Shown here one piece after another: positions 9,770 through 19,596 of a stretch of 64,000 nt of DNA; position 1 is the first letter of the stretch, and each line of letters begins with the position of its first letter. Source of the DNA: Cyanobacteria bacterium FACHB-DQ100 (GTDB lineage: Bacteria > Cyanobacteriota > Cyanobacteriia > Leptolyngbyales > Leptolyngbyaceae); assembly GCA_014695195.1 (NCBI GenBank), contig JACJNW010000032.1, forward strand, positions 186,001 through 250,000, written 5' to 3'. A program made the position numbers and the translations under genes. The notes below the pieces were generated by a model, which saw nothing but the letters and a program-made list of their open reading frames with translations, had not been told where the DNA came from and did not search any database.

Positions 9770-10456
9770 ATGTTGAACCTGAAAAAACTACAGTCCGGGA
9801 CTGCACTTGCCCTGACATTAGGTGTAACAGCAACCGGAGCTGCCCCGATCGTCTTGGCAAAAGACGCGGTTGCTGCCCCTGCTTCCATGCAGATTGCTCA
9901 GCTTTTTCCCTCGCAACCCCGCTCTACGGGAGCAGTTCGCATCCCCGCCAATACTACTCTGCGCCTAGCTTACCGCGATGCTGAAAAAATTCTGGTTGCC
10001 CCTAATGAGCGTCTTCCCATTACCCTAACGATCCCCAACAACGTTCGCACCTCGAATGGAGCGCTGCTCATTCCCGCAGGTAGCCAAGTCAAAGGCGAAT
10101 TCCAGCCCGCCAGCGGTGGAACGCGCTTTGTCGCCAATACGCTGGTCTTGACCAACGGCACTCAACTCGCACTCGATGCCCAAACCGATGTGATCAGCCG
10201 GACTGAAGAGATTCGACGCGGAGTCAGCACCGATGCCATCCTCAAAGGAGCCGCGATCGGGTCTGGTGCGGCGGCGATTATTTCCGCTGTCAGTGGAAAT
10301 CGTCGGGTTTCCCTGGGTAAGGTTTTAATCGGAACAGGCGCAGGTGCATTAGGCGGCTTGATCTTCGGACGCAACACAAATCAGGTCATTTCGGTTAATT
10401 CTCAAAGCGATCTAAATCTCCGCCTTAACTCATCGCTAGCGCTTAATCCGCTTTAA
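9770..10456 (+). CDS. Exported protein with glycine-zipper segment, function unknown
   Basis: A 228-residue protein with a signal peptide (ALALTLGVTATGAAPIVLA) and a beta-rich middle containing RIPANTTLRL, LPITLTIPNN and LLIPAGSQVKGEF. The last third has a Gly/Ala-rich stretch (LKGAAIGSGAAAII ... LIGTGAGALGGLIFGR) typical of glycine-zipper membrane-inserting segments. I recognise the type as a conserved cyanobacterial exported protein, not a characterised family. An envelope location is inferred. It converges with the PadR-like gene across a shared terminator. Confidence 0.7.
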   Translation: MLNLKKLQSGTALALTLGVTATGAAPIVLAKDAVAAPASMQIAQLFPSQPRSTGAVRIPANTTLRLAYRDAEKILVAPNERLPITLTIPNNVRTSNGALLIPAGSQVKGEFQPASGGTRFVANTLVLTNGTQLALDAQTDVISRTEEIRRGVSTDAILKGAAIGSGAAAIISAVSGNRRVSLGKVLIGTGAGALGGLIFGRNTNQVISVNSQSDLNLRLNSSLALNPL

Positions 10457-10484
10457 CTGGATTTAACGTATTAGAACGCATTAG

Positions 10485-10523
10485 ACTGTCCGCCGCCCCT
10501 GCGATCGGCGGACAATTGTTTTT
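10485..10523. terminator. Bidirectional-looking terminator between convergent genes
   Basis: TGTCCGCCG and CGGCGGACA form a 9-bp perfect stem (10487-10514) with a T-rich tail on the plus side. It lies between the exported protein gene and the PadR-like gene. Confidence 0.85.
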
Positions 10524-10530
10524 GAGAAAC

Positions 10531-10929
10531 TTAAACCACGGGGGTTGGCTCTGGAGTTGAGCGATCGGCAGGAGCGAGTCCCATATGCTCCCACCAGAGC
10601 TTTGCCAAGTCTTCTGCTTTAGACCGAGCTTCCGGGCGCAGGTGATACATTCGGCGCGGACGACCCCGCTTTTCTAGTTTTTTCCAGTAGCTTGTGATCA
10701 GGGCTTGTTTTTCCAGAAACCGCAGCGAATTTTGCAGAATCGTGTCTGACAGCCGATAGTTGGGGTAGTCCTGCTGTAGCTGTTGTACCAGTTCTGTCCC
10801 ATAGGACTCAGAGCGAACTAGCACCGACATCAAATAGCAAACTGTGAGTTCTTGATTGAGAAAGACCGGCTGCGGGGTTTGAAAAAATTGATAAATTCCC
10901 TCGAAAGTTAAGCGTTGAGCATTCATCAT
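10531..10929 (-). CDS. PadR-like winged-helix transcriptional regulator
   Basis: A 132-residue regulator. The segment TVCYLMSVLVRSESYGTELVQQL (in parts) followed by DTILQNSLRFLEKQALITSYW and RGRPRRMYHLRPEAR is the classic PadR winged helix: first helix, recognition helix, then the beta-wing with RGRPRR-x-Y. Cyanobacterial Pex, a clock-period modifier, belongs to the same fold family, but nothing here proves that identity. Two adjacent ATGs are possible starts. It is a single gene. Confidence 0.82.
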   Translation of the reverse strand: MMNAQRLTFEGIYQFFQTPQPVFLNQELTVCYLMSVLVRSESYGTELVQQLQQDYPNYRLSDTILQNSLRFLEKQALITSYWKKLEKRGRPRRMYHLRPEARSKAEDLAKLWWEHMGLAPADRSTPEPTPVV

Positions 10930-11069
10930 AGAGAATCACCGTCTAAGTTAGGGCAAGCTATTCCTAATGATAGATGTGAATTACAAAAAAAGACTGATGA
11001 AAATTTGTTCTGTCGATCGTAACTTCTAATACCAAATTTCTTTCGTTACCGATCAAAGCGAGCAATCAA

Positions 11070-11553
11070 TCACAACGCAACTCGCTCTAGCCCCACCAAT
11101 ACCGCAGTGATCCCTACTGCTAAGGCAAACAAAACGAGGTTATTTTCGCCGCCTGCTCTGAGAGCAAAGCTGAGCGAAGTAGCAACCGCAGGAGGATGAA
11201 CAACATCTAGATCATCAACACGATCGTCAGAATCATCGCGCTTCCGGCGGCGAAATACCCTGCTCCCAACCACCAAAACGTCAGCCAACCGATCACGGCT
11301 GACATAATTTGCGCTGAAACCAAAGTTCGGACGGAGTTTGTTCCATGCTGCGGATCGAGATAAATCAAAAACGCACTTGCAGCTAAAGAAGCAAACAATA
11401 GGCGTTGCCGACTCAGCACTTCAACCAGAGCTAGGACACGCTCAATACAACGACGGTTGGAGCCGTTGCCAGCAAGAGTTCCCCTTTAATTCCCAATCTG
11501 CGCCGCATTGTGCGATTTGCACCTTCGATCGGCTTTAAGCTTTTTCGACTCAT
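11070..11553 (-). pseudogene. HPP family membrane protein broken by two frameshifts
   Basis: Three overlapping minus-strand frames together make one HPP-family protein. Piece 1 (11553 to about 11440) is MSRKSLKPIEGAN ... LLLATAPTVVVLSV. Piece 2 (about 11440-11210) is LALVEVLSRQRLLFASLAAS ... YLDPQHGTNSVRTLVSAQIM ... AMILTIVLM. Piece 3 (about 11210-11070) is LDVVHPPAVATSLSFAL ... ITAVLVGLERVAL, which holds the HPP motif. Both junctions need one extra base, that is, two apparent 1-base deletions. The ATG overlaps the stop of the DUF1622 gene (TGATG), showing that it was the second gene of that operon. Either a real pseudogene or sequence errors. Confidence 0.8.
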
Positions 11554-12062
11554 CACACTCTCGGTTGTGCAGGTTGCTCGGACATCCGATTTTGTTCGCC
11601 TTGCTGGATTTCGCGCTCTAGGAAATGGTTCAACAGGGTTCGCAACAGCACGATCGCACCCAAATTTAGAATGTCTTGACGAGTTGGAGCAACCGCAGTA
11701 CGAAGAATGTCGCTCGCAACCGTAAACTCTAATCCCAGCGCCAGAACTCGCCCCAATTGTAGGCGAATCCCTTCGGTGGCATCCAAATGTTGCCTCCGAG
11801 AAAACACTTGCCGCCCATAGCTCACGATGCCACGAAGCACCGCCGCTCCGATTACAAATGCTGCCGCCATTTCCGCCCCGGCGGCTAAGTAACTCACAAG
11901 CAACTTCAGCCAAGCCTCCAACGGACTGCTTTCTGTCGTTTCTGAGCTAGTCTGTCCTGCATTGAGGCTGAGCAAGAGTACGAGACCTAAAATCAGAGTG
12001 AGCGGTAACACCAGAGACGCGATCGTGTCTCTGGACGAATCTGGTTTTCTTTCCCAGTTCAT
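11553..12062 (-). CDS. DUF1622 family membrane protein
   Basis: A 169-residue membrane protein. It has an N-terminal segment SLVLPLTLILGLVLLLSL, a second region LLVSYLAAGAEMAAAFVIGAAVLRG, and the DUF1622 hallmark LQLGRVLALGLEFTVASDILRTAVAPTRQDI followed by GAIVLLRTLLNHFLERE (quoted in parts). The role of DUF1622 proteins is not established. The stop codon overlaps the start of the broken HPP gene by one base, so the pair was co-translated. Confidence 0.85.
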   Translation of the reverse strand: MNWERKPDSSRDTIASLVLPLTLILGLVLLLSLNAGQTSSETTESSPLEAWLKLLVSYLAAGAEMAAAFVIGAAVLRGIVSYGRQVFSRRQHLDATEGIRLQLGRVLALGLEFTVASDILRTAVAPTRQDILNLGAIVLLRTLLNHFLEREIQQGEQNRMSEQPAQPRV

Positions 12063-12221
12063 AGAGGTTCGTCCTTGAGCGGCAGTTTAGCGCTACGTTA
12101 GCGTAAGCAGCCCGGTGCAAAATTGCTTCTCTCTTAGGATTGTTTATTGCAGGTGTGATCGTGGCAGAATACCTACCGGATTTGCGATCGTAGGCTGCCT
12201 ATCTCGCAAGCCTCTTCAATC

Positions 12222-14984
12222 TCAGCCGCTAAATTCTCGCTCAACGAGGATTACGTTTTCTGTGACTTTCTCGAAGGTGTCATCGTGGCTAATCACAAAC
12301 AGTTGACGGAAGGATTTGATGTTACCGATCGCTTCGGCTAAGCTTTCTCGTCTGGGTCGATCCATGTTTGTAGTGGGTTCATCAAAGAAAGCAATGTCGA
12401 TGTCTGCCAGTACCTTTAACAGGGCTAAACGCACGGCTAAAGCGGCACACATCTGCTCACCGCCAGATAGATTGATGAATCTGCGGGAATGTGCGCCTTC
12501 TTGCACCATGATTTCATAATCGCGTGTCCATTGCAGGGCAACATTCGGACGGTTGAGCAATTCTCTAAACAAGCGATCGGCTTCATGAGAAATTGTTTGC
12601 ACATAGCGTTCTGTGATTCTAGGTGCGGCTTCTTTGTAGGATTTTCGCGCAAACTTGATAAATCGTTCAGTCTTTTGTTTTTGCTTGAGTTGGGCTTGGG
12701 CTTCGGTTCGCTTTTGCTGAATGGCTTGTAGGCGAGATAGCCTGGTTTCGCATTCTTCTAGGCGCTTGGTTTCGATCGGGAGTGTTGTGCTAAGTGAGAT
12801 TTTTTGACGGTTGGCTTCTTCGTACTCAGCATTAATCTGTTTAACTTGCTCTGGATCGTAGCTTTCTTCTAGCCGTGCTTTTTGATTGGTTAATGTTTGA
12901 AGTTGTGATTGATATTGATTTAACTGTGCGATCGCTTCTTCTAGCTGTGCTTTTCGGTCTTTGAAACTGTTTGCGGATTGCTGGTGAGCTAGATAAAGCT
13001 GATAGTCTTCTCTGTAGCGATCGCGTAAGTTCTGCTGTTCCTGAATTTGATCGGCTAAGTTCTCAAAAGTCTTTAACTCCAAGTCGATCGCGGTGATTGC
13101 GTCTTGCCCGTTTTTCAGTTCTGATTGGACTTGAGTAAGTTCAGCATCCAGACCTGCTAAAGCTTTTAGATCGCGTGTGAGATACCGACTACGATCGCGG
13201 GGATTGTCTAGTGCTTGTAGTTGTGCTGTAATTTCAGCGAGTTTTGCTGTGAGTTCGGGTTCTGTGAGCAGTTGGGATTGATGTTCAGCAATCAGCGATC
13301 GGAGTTCTGCAACTTCCGCAGCAAGTCTTTCTTCTTGATCAAACTTCGCGTCTAGACTGCGATACTGTGTTTCTTGATCGCGAACCGTTTTAAGCTGAGT
13401 TTGAGTTTCTTTGAGTAATTGTTTTAAGCGATCGACCACTAGCTGCTGGGATAAATCATCTAAGATTTCTTGAAGATCCTGCATCAAAAGATGATTGAGC
13501 TTTGAGCTATGGGCGATCGTGGTTAACACTGTTTCAAGCTGAGATTGCCAAAGCGGTGTTGCTTGTTGCAGTTCTTTTAATGTTACGGTTGCCGCTCGAA
13601 TGTGTTGGGTTTGAATGTTCTCGCGCTTCTGGGCTTGTGAGATAATTTGGCGCAAGTCTGCCTCGAATTGAGTAGCAGCTTCGATGCGGCTGAGTTGTTG
13701 TTGATAGCGCTGCTGTTGTTCCTCAAGCTGAGGAATTTGTTTGACGATCGCGCCTAATCCCTCTAATCGCTCGATTTCATCGCTCAGTTGTTTTTGATTC
13801 TGCTGAAGTTGCACTAGCCGCTTTTCATCGCGCTGCATAGTTTGCTTCCAGCTTTGACAGGCCTGGAGTTGCTGATTGAGTTGGGTTTGCTGTTGCTCTA
13901 GTTCAGATTGTTGCTGGATTAATGGTTCTAATTGCTTGAGATCCGCTTCGATTTGCGATCGACGCTCACCTTTTTGAGTTAAAACCGCTAACTTGGATTG
14001 ATAGGCACTGAAAGATTCAATTCGCGTTTGGCGATCGCGCAATAGTTTCTCTTGCTGAGTCCGACTTTGATCGAATGCTTGCAAAGCTTGGTCAGCTTGC
14101 ATATAAGTTTGATAACTCTCACGGCGCTCTGTACAGATAGCAACCGATTTTTCCGCCGTCTCTAGTTCTAGCTTCAATCGCTGGACATTTAGTTCCTCAG
14201 CCCGCATTCGACTGGCGATCGCTTCTAAATTAGCAGTAAGTTGCTGAACCTGAGCCGCGATCACACTGTACTGCTCTTGATCTGCTTTGAGCCGATCGTA
14301 TTGCTGCTCCCAATGCTTCAGGTCAATTTGAATCTGCGCGATCGTCTGGCTAAGCGCTTCTTTCTGCTGACTCAGTTCATCCCATTCTTGCAGGGATTCC
14401 TCATACTGCTGGATATCACGCTCTAACTTCTCAGATTGAGCTTTGGCAAACTTTTCTAAGTCGCCTAACTCTTTATAGACTTTCTTGTACTCTTCAACCT
14501 TCAGAATCGGATCAAAGACCTTCTTGCGCTCCTCTGCGGTCTTGAGAAAATCAACTGTAAACGTGCCTTGCGGAACCCCGATCGTATTGCGAAACAGATC
14601 GGATAAATTTGTCCCTATTGGCACTCCCAAATGTTCTCTCAGCCAGGGAAGGACATCTTCTTTTTTGGTGTAATTGAGCTTTTCGCCCAGTTCCGGATCA
14701 TAAATGGTGTAGCTCGATCGCGTACAGCGACTTACATCATAGGTGCGCTGATCCCGGCTCGAAACAAAGCTTACCCGCACTTGGGCACTATTGGAGCCAT
14801 TGCGAATCAAATCATCTTTGGTGTACGCGCCCGTATAGTCAAACAATACCCACGCGACCGCTTCGAGAATGCTCGTCTTGCCTGCACCATTCTCACCACA
14901 AATCGCATTTGTCCCCGGCTGAAACGAAAAGGAGCGATCGCTGTGAAACTTGAAGTTTTTAAGACTAACCGAGAGTATTTCCAT
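12222..14984 (-). CDS. Rad50/SbcC-like SMC-type ATPase
   Basis: A 920-residue ATPase for DNA-end or hairpin metabolism. The N-terminal lobe has Walker A GENGAGKTS (Lys36) and the Q-loop region FRNTIGVPQGTFTVDFL. A long Gln/Glu-rich coiled coil spans about 170-800. The C-terminal lobe has signature LSGGEQ (about 839), Walker B AFFDEP (about 865-870), a D-loop and the switch His in ISHDD. I saw no CxxC zinc hook at the coiled-coil apex, which classic Rad50/SbcC proteins have. No sbcD/mre11 gene is adjacent. Possible alternatives are a RecF/SMC-like variant, but the lobes read as Rad50. Confidence 0.85.
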   Translation of the reverse strand: MEILSVSLKNFKFHSDRSFSFQPGTNAICGENGAGKTSILEAVAWVLFDYTGAYTKDDLIRNGSNSAQVRVSFVSSRDQRTYDVSRCTRSSYTIYDPELGEKLNYTKKEDVLPWLREHLGVPIGTNLSDLFRNTIGVPQGTFTVDFLKTAEERKKVFDPILKVEEYKKVYKELGDLEKFAKAQSEKLERDIQQYEESLQEWDELSQQKEALSQTIAQIQIDLKHWEQQYDRLKADQEQYSVIAAQVQQLTANLEAIASRMRAEELNVQRLKLELETAEKSVAICTERRESYQTYMQADQALQAFDQSRTQQEKLLRDRQTRIESFSAYQSKLAVLTQKGERRSQIEADLKQLEPLIQQQSELEQQQTQLNQQLQACQSWKQTMQRDEKRLVQLQQNQKQLSDEIERLEGLGAIVKQIPQLEEQQQRYQQQLSRIEAATQFEADLRQIISQAQKRENIQTQHIRAATVTLKELQQATPLWQSQLETVLTTIAHSSKLNHLLMQDLQEILDDLSQQLVVDRLKQLLKETQTQLKTVRDQETQYRSLDAKFDQEERLAAEVAELRSLIAEHQSQLLTEPELTAKLAEITAQLQALDNPRDRSRYLTRDLKALAGLDAELTQVQSELKNGQDAITAIDLELKTFENLADQIQEQQNLRDRYREDYQLYLAHQQSANSFKDRKAQLEEAIAQLNQYQSQLQTLTNQKARLEESYDPEQVKQINAEYEEANRQKISLSTTLPIETKRLEECETRLSRLQAIQQKRTEAQAQLKQKQKTERFIKFARKSYKEAAPRITERYVQTISHEADRLFRELLNRPNVALQWTRDYEIMVQEGAHSRRFINLSGGEQMCAALAVRLALLKVLADIDIAFFDEPTTNMDRPRRESLAEAIGNIKSFRQLFVISHDDTFEKVTENVILVEREFSG

Positions 14985-15150
14985 ACACTGATTCGGGGCG
15001 CAGATCAGATGTTCTGATCTTAAATCGGAATGGAACTGATTCTAGCGTCGATCGTCTCATCTGAGAAAAAAGAAATCCTCACAGCAATGCTCATCAAATC
15101 TCCGATCGCTGTTGTCATACCAAATTAATTTTTGAGTGCTACAGATCTTG

Positions 15151-15243
15151 GAAGCCCCCTAAATCCCCCACGAGTGGGGGACTTCAAGCCAAATCTGTTT
15201 CGGATTCTCAAAGTCCCCCAGTATGGGGGATTTAGGGGGCGAA
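15151..15243. repeat. C-rich dispersed inverted repeat, second locus
   Basis: CCCCCTAAATCCCCCACGAG (15154-15173) and its near-complement (TGGGGGATTTAGGGGGC, about 15224-15240) face each other around a short spacer containing a third partial copy. It is the same family as at 2661-2866. The rest of the 15018-15446 gap shows no gene. Confidence 0.85.
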
Positions 15244-15446
15244 GGATCTGTCGCATTAACAAATTGATTCGGTATCACGGCAGCGAATCGATTTCTTCCT
15301 ATTTTTATTCAGCAAAGTTCCGATTTCTCTAGAAACAGTAAGCTGCTTTAAATGGATTTCAGCGTATGTGCAGATTGCGGCGGAGGGGTGCGATCGTATG
15401 AACGTCTTTGCTCCCCCTCAACCGCTTAGTCTTACCCCGTAAGCTG

Positions 15447-16949
15447 CTACAGTCCTAAATCCACTGCAATCCGATGGGCACAGGCAAATCCTGAAAACGC
15501 TACCGCATTCAAACCCTGTCCAGGAAAGGTACTATCACCCACGCAGTAAAGATGAGGAACCGCAGTCCGATTAAACGGCATTCCCAATAATCCCAGCAGT
15601 TTGCGCGAGGGAATCGGGCCATACGTGCCATTGTCACGCCCCAGATAGCGGCGATGGCTTCTCGGTGTCCCAACTTCCTCAAAATCTAAACCACGATCGA
15701 GATCCGGAATAATCTGTGTTAAACGATCGATTAAGCGATCGGCAGCTTTCTCTTTCTTCTCGGCGTATTCGCTCGGAGACAAGTTCTCCCATTCCTGCAT
15801 CCAGCTAGGGGTAAAGGTATGAACAATGTGATGTCCTTCTGGTGCCAAACTCGGATCAAGCAGCGTCGGAATCGAGACGAAAATCGTTCCTTGTTCTGCT
15901 TCCATATCCTCCCAATTCTCTAGCAAGATGTGATGACATTCGATTCCAGCAGGTAATGATTCAGCCTTGACTCCAAGATGCAAACTCAAAAAACTTGGGG
16001 ATTGCTGATAGCGTTTTTGCCATTTTTTCTCAGAGGTTGGCTTCTGCGTTTCGGGAAGTAATTTCTCAAACGTATCCCAGCGTGTTGCATTAGAAACAAT
16101 CCGCTTTGCTCGGAATGTTTCCCCGGAGGCTAACTTAACCCCCACCGCGCGATCGTTTTCAGTGACGATTTCCGTCACTCTTGCTTTGTACTTGATGTGA
16201 CTTCCAGCCTTCTCTAATCCTTCGACTAATTTTTGTGCAATCTGCCCGACACCGCCTTTCGGATAGTTGATGCCGCCGTAATGTCGATCGCTAAATACCA
16301 TCCCCGCATTGATCATCGGAGTACGATCGGCAGGCACAACCGACCAGATATAACATTCCGCATCAATAAATTTCAGCAATTGCGGATCGTGAATATACCG
16401 ACGGGCAATATCTCCAGCATTCTGCGGCAAATATTTCACTAAGCCCAAACAAGCAAAGGGATGTTGGAAAAACACTCGCGTCAGATATCGCGGTTCTTCT
16501 AATGACAGCAGCTCCATCGCATTCAGGCAATTAAATACCTTCCAGCACTCATCATAGAATTGCCGAATTCCCTTTTCTTCGTGTGGAAAGTAGGCGATCA
16601 ATTCGTGCAAAAACTTCTCGTAATCGCGATGAACTTTCAGATCCAATCCATCCGGCAAGTGATAGTGAACCTGAACCGGATCGGGAATCGTTTCGATCGA
16701 CATTCCCACGCCATCCAAAGCGCGGGTGAGTAAATTCGTCGTTCCCTTGTCCCCAAACCCAAAAATCATTGATGCCCCGACATCAAAGCGGTAGCCTTCC
16801 TCACGATCGAAATAGCCTGCACTGCCTCCAGGAATCAGATACCGCTCTAAAACTAAGACGCTGGCTCCTTTTGCCGCGAGCTGAGTGGCTGTCACCAAGC
16901 CGCCAATGCCTGACCCAATTACAATCACATCGTAGTCGGTAGAATTCAT
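15447..16949 (-). CDS. crtH: Carotene (prolycopene) isomerase CrtH
   Basis: Converts poly-cis lycopene to all-trans lycopene in carotenoid synthesis. The 500-residue protein has the FAD dinucleotide motif [11 protein letters not shown] (residues 8-18) and the phytoene-desaturase-type signature near the N-terminus ([27 protein letters not shown]). [12 protein letters not shown] mid-protein and the C-terminal [17 protein letters not shown] flavin motif fit CrtISO/CrtH of cyanobacteria and plants; length is normal. pyrB lies upstream on the same strand, about 55 bases away. Confidence 0.93.
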   Translation of the reverse strand: MNSTDYDVIVIGSGIGGLVTATQLAAKGASVLVLERYLIPGGSAGYFDREEGYRFDVGASMIFGFGDKGTTNLLTRALDGVGMSIETIPDPVQVHYHLPDGLDLKVHRDYEKFLHELIAYFPHEEKGIRQFYDECWKVFNCLNAMELLSLEEPRYLTRVFFQHPFACLGLVKYLPQNAGDIARRYIHDPQLLKFIDAECYIWSVVPADRTPMINAGMVFSDRHYGGINYPKGGVGQIAQKLVEGLEKAGSHIKYKARVTEIVTENDRAVGVKLASGETFRAKRIVSNATRWDTFEKLLPETQKPTSEKKWQKRYQQSPSFLSLHLGVKAESLPAGIECHHILLENWEDMEAEQGTIFVSIPTLLDPSLAPEGHHIVHTFTPSWMQEWENLSPSEYAEKKEKAADRLIDRLTQIIPDLDRGLDFEEVGTPRSHRRYLGRDNGTYGPIPSRKLLGLLGMPFNRTAVPHLYCVGDSTFPGQGLNAVAFSGFACAHRIAVDLGL

Positions 16950-17009
16950 GAAACCCGCGATCGCTCAACAGTTCTCAGTGTATCCAGATTCGGTCACAAT
17001 TCGGCAGCT

Positions 17010-18005
17010 TTAACCGACCTTACCGCCGCCCATGAGATAGAGCAGTGCCATTCGCACAGCGACTCCGCTCGTCACCTGTTGAGAAATTAAACTCAAAACC
17101 GGATCATCCATCAAGTCCGAGCTAATCTCGACCCCACGATTTACGGGGCCTGGATGTAAAACTCTCACCTCTGGCTTACACAACTTCAGGCGATCTCGAG
17201 TGATCCCAAACTGCTGATGATACTCCCGCAGACTCGGCAGCAAATGACTGGTCATCCGTTCTTTCTGCAATCTCAGCGTCATGACAAAATCCGCATCAAT
17301 CAGAGCAGGTTCTAACGTCCAATGAATGAACAACTGACGCGAAATTTCCGGGTTACTGTCTTTCACAAACGCTGCAAATGCTTTTGGTAACAAGGTCGGA
17401 GGTGCAGCTAAATGCACTTCTGCACCACTTGCTGTCAAGCTCCAAATATTCGATCGCGCTACTCGCGAATGCAAAATATCTCCCACGATCGCGACTTTCT
17501 TTCCAGTTAATAACGTCGAGCGCGGCTTCTCCACATCAATCAGCGAACAGATTGTAAACAAATCTAGCAACGCCTGCGAGGGATGCTCATGCTGTCCGTC
17601 GCCTGCGTTTAACACGCCAACTTTCACGTTTAAGCGATCCATCTCATCGGCGATCGCCTGCGGTACTCCTGCTTCTTTATGCCGAATCACCATCATGTCC
17701 GTTCCCATTGCTAGATACGTTTTCGCCGTATCCAGAATGGTTTCGCCTTTTGTAATTGAAGAAGTGCTGGCTGCAAAATTTAATGTATCGGCAGATAATC
17801 TTTTTGCCGCAAGCTCAAAACTACTGCGGGTGCGGGTTGAGGGTTCAAAGAACAAATTTGCTACCACTTGCCCTTGCAGGGTCGGGACTTTTTTAGTGCG
17901 GCGCGTTAATACTTCTCGAAAACTGCTCGCCGTTTGCAGAACGGTATCATATTCCGCAGGCGAGAAATCAGCCAGCGAGAGAACGTGACGACGATTCCAA
18001 CTCAT
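17010..18005 (-). CDS. pyrB: Aspartate carbamoyltransferase catalytic subunit
   Basis: Carbamoylates aspartate in pyrimidine synthesis. Carbamoyl-phosphate motif [13 protein letters not shown], the HRGxx-equivalent VIRHKEAG, the [19 protein letters not shown] block, [12 protein letters not shown] and [13 protein letters not shown] are all intact. I chose the ATG at 18005 ([11 protein letters not shown]), which matches the usual start of cyanobacterial PyrB; a GTG 30 bases upstream is possible. The promoter and 5' half of a broken tRNA-Ser lie just upstream on the opposite strand, so this is the last normal gene before the island. Confidence 0.95.
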   Translation of the reverse strand: MSWNRRHVLSLADFSPAEYDTVLQTASSFREVLTRRTKKVPTLQGQVVANLFFEPSTRTRSSFELAAKRLSADTLNFAASTSSITKGETILDTAKTYLAMGTDMMVIRHKEAGVPQAIADEMDRLNVKVGVLNAGDGQHEHPSQALLDLFTICSLIDVEKPRSTLLTGKKVAIVGDILHSRVARSNIWSLTASGAEVHLAAPPTLLPKAFAAFVKDSNPEISRQLFIHWTLEPALIDADFVMTLRLQKERMTSHLLPSLREYHQQFGITRDRLKLCKPEVRVLHPGPVNRGVEISSDLMDDPVLSLISQQVTSGVAVRMALLYLMGGGKVG

Positions 18006-18120
18006 ATATCGCAGTAACTGAGGGCGTGAACTCACTATTCATACCGCAAAACGTTCCGCTCAGCACGGCTTGATCGAGATAGAGTTTTGGAAATTTGGGC
18101 GATCGTGCAAGAAAAAAATC

Positions 18121-18219
18121 AGGATGCACCAAGTTCTGCTGTGGTAGAAATTCTGTGGCTTGAAAAAGCTGCCCATCTGGAGAGATGGCCGAGTGGTTTA
18201 AGGCGCAGCACTGGAAATG
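18121..18219 (+). pseudogene. Promoter and 5' half of tRNA-Ser(GGA): left attachment site
   Basis: Bases 18179-18219 equal the first 41 bases of the intact tRNA-Ser at 56461, through the anticodon arm (CTGGAAATG). After that the sequence differs, so no tRNA can be made. The 58 upstream bases are also duplicated: 96 of 99 positions match 56403-56501. All three mismatches fall in the -10 area (TGTGGTAGAAA here, TATAGTATAAA there). I read it as attL of a tyrosine-recombinase element. Confidence 0.85.
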
Positions 18220-18505
18220 GTTTGAAGGAATTGACTCTACAAGGATTCCAAGAACGATTTAGCCATAATTTAGACATTAGAGGAATACAGGAATAGAGGA
18301 AAGCAAGCTTAACATTGCTTCTTTTTTGCTATTTAGGCAAAGCTCTTTCACTTTTAACAAGCCGCTAAGACAGCAGGAATTTTCTAAAGTTGATCGTGAT
18401 CTTGACTTAATTTATTTACTTTAGAGATTTTTGTTTCTAAAGCTGAGGAAGTTTCCTTCTAAAATCTGCTCAACGAAAGAAGTTGCTGCTCAATCTAAAT
18501 TTAAT

Positions 18506-18931
18506 TTACCGTGATGAAGTACTCTGCTCTATGAAGGGAGATTGGCTTCCTAGACACCGCTTCATTGCATCATTTTGAGATCGAGGACTTTGATAGTCGG
18601 CCTCCCAAGAAGCAAGATTATGTAACGTACCAAAAAGTAAATTTCCAATAGTGGGTTGGTGCAAAACAAGTGTTTCCTTACTGTCAGCAGTTTTGAAATT
18701 AACCACGTAAAAGTCAGGTAATGTATAGGTTCCAATTGAGGCAGTAGTGCTACCTCTTGCCGATAGTCCCTGATAGCAGAGGCGATCGCCGTTGGCTGAA
18801 ATTTGAATGTACTTAGACCCAATTCGATACATGCCTTCCTGAAGAGGCAAAGCCATCGCAGGAATACTGGAGCAGCAAAGCGCAAGCGTGGAGAAGAACG
18901 CACTCCATAGTTTGACGGAAGCAGTTTTCAT
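18506..18931 (-). CDS. Small secreted protein, unknown function
   Basis: 141 residues with a signal peptide (LWSAFFSTLALCCSSIPAMALP). The mature part (about 115 aa) has EGMYRIGSKYIQIS, DRLCYQGLSARGS and VNFKTADSKETLVLHQP, suggesting a small beta-rich domain, and two Cys that could pair. GAGG lies 6 bases before the ATG. I do not recognise the family. It is the first gene inside the island. Confidence 0.7.
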   Translation of the reverse strand: MKTASVKLWSAFFSTLALCCSSIPAMALPLQEGMYRIGSKYIQISANGDRLCYQGLSARGSTTASIGTYTLPDFYVVNFKTADSKETLVLHQPTIGNLLFGTLHNLASWEADYQSPRSQNDAMKRCLGSQSPFIEQSTSSR

Positions 18932-19212
18932 ATCATCCTCGATGAAATCAACAGAGTTTATAGCCTATGCAGAAAAGCTTCTCTTACATAATATTCAGGA
19001 TACAGCTAGATAACCGATGGACTGCTGAACTTGAACAGATAGCAATGCATAAAAATTAAACTAGATGTCGATAAAAAAGGATACAAGATTAGAAAAATGG
19101 CGGTGTCGCTTCGGGAAGGGTGAGAAAAATAGACTAAAACGAGCAACCTCATCTACAAGGCAGGCAGCTATGCCTGATTATTCTTCATCCTTTTCGAAAT
19201 AGGATCACCTGG

Positions 19213-19525
19213 GGTTGAACGGGATCTTAGACAGAATAGTATAATTTTCTTTGAGAGGAAATACTGAAGTTTCCGTCTATTTCCTCTGCGGAGGGGTAAT
19301 ATGCGGAATATGAGTCGGGCTAACGTTTCAAATCCCGGTATTAGATAGAAAGAGTCGGTCTAATGTCTCAGTTTGGGGTGTTATACCGACTTCGAGCGGC
19401 CTAAATCGCCCTGGCAGAATGTTATGCCGACCATTTTCGGTCTATCGTCCAGATGTGGATGATTAGGCAGAAAGAGTCAGTCTAAACAATTGTTATGCGG
19501 CTCAATCTGCTGGTGAGGGCGATAG
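19213..19525. repeat. H element copy 1: array of six short attC-like hairpins
   Basis: At least six units of about 30 bp, each beginning like GNCTAA and ending like TTATGC or ATTAGAC, are spaced by 10-13 bp. Examples are GGTCTAAT...GTTATACC (19357-19387) and GGCCTAAA...GTTATGCC (19398-19429). Each can form a hairpin. A diverged copy is at 23795-24106. The ends mimic the R''/R' boxes of integron attC sites but the units are far shorter than known attC sites. It lies directly upstream of the first cassette gene. Confidence 0.75.
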
Positions 19526-19563
19526 TTGTAAGTCTTCGGTGGAGCAATTAAAGTTAAGTTGAC

Positions 19564-19570
19564 GTTAGGC
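19564..19570 (+). other. GTTAGGC box: possible left boundary of the cassette array
   Basis: A perfect R'-type box (GTTRRRY) lies 26 bases before the first methyltransferase start. In integrons this box marks attI or the end of the preceding attC. No full attC can be seen to its left. The attI reading is inference. Confidence 0.4.
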
Positions 19571-19596
19571 TAAACCGACGTTGTATAAAATTGCTC

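Noticed and set aside
11431-11913. 160-codon minus-strand ORF over DUF1622
   Set aside because: Only its last 40 codons (from 11553) make sense, as the start of HPP; the upstream part is the wrong frame of the DUF1622 gene.
18179-18300. Group I intron interrupting tRNA-Ser at the left site
   Set aside because: The 3' half does not follow within a few hundred bases, no intron core motifs were seen, and an intact gene with the same 5' half exists at 56461.
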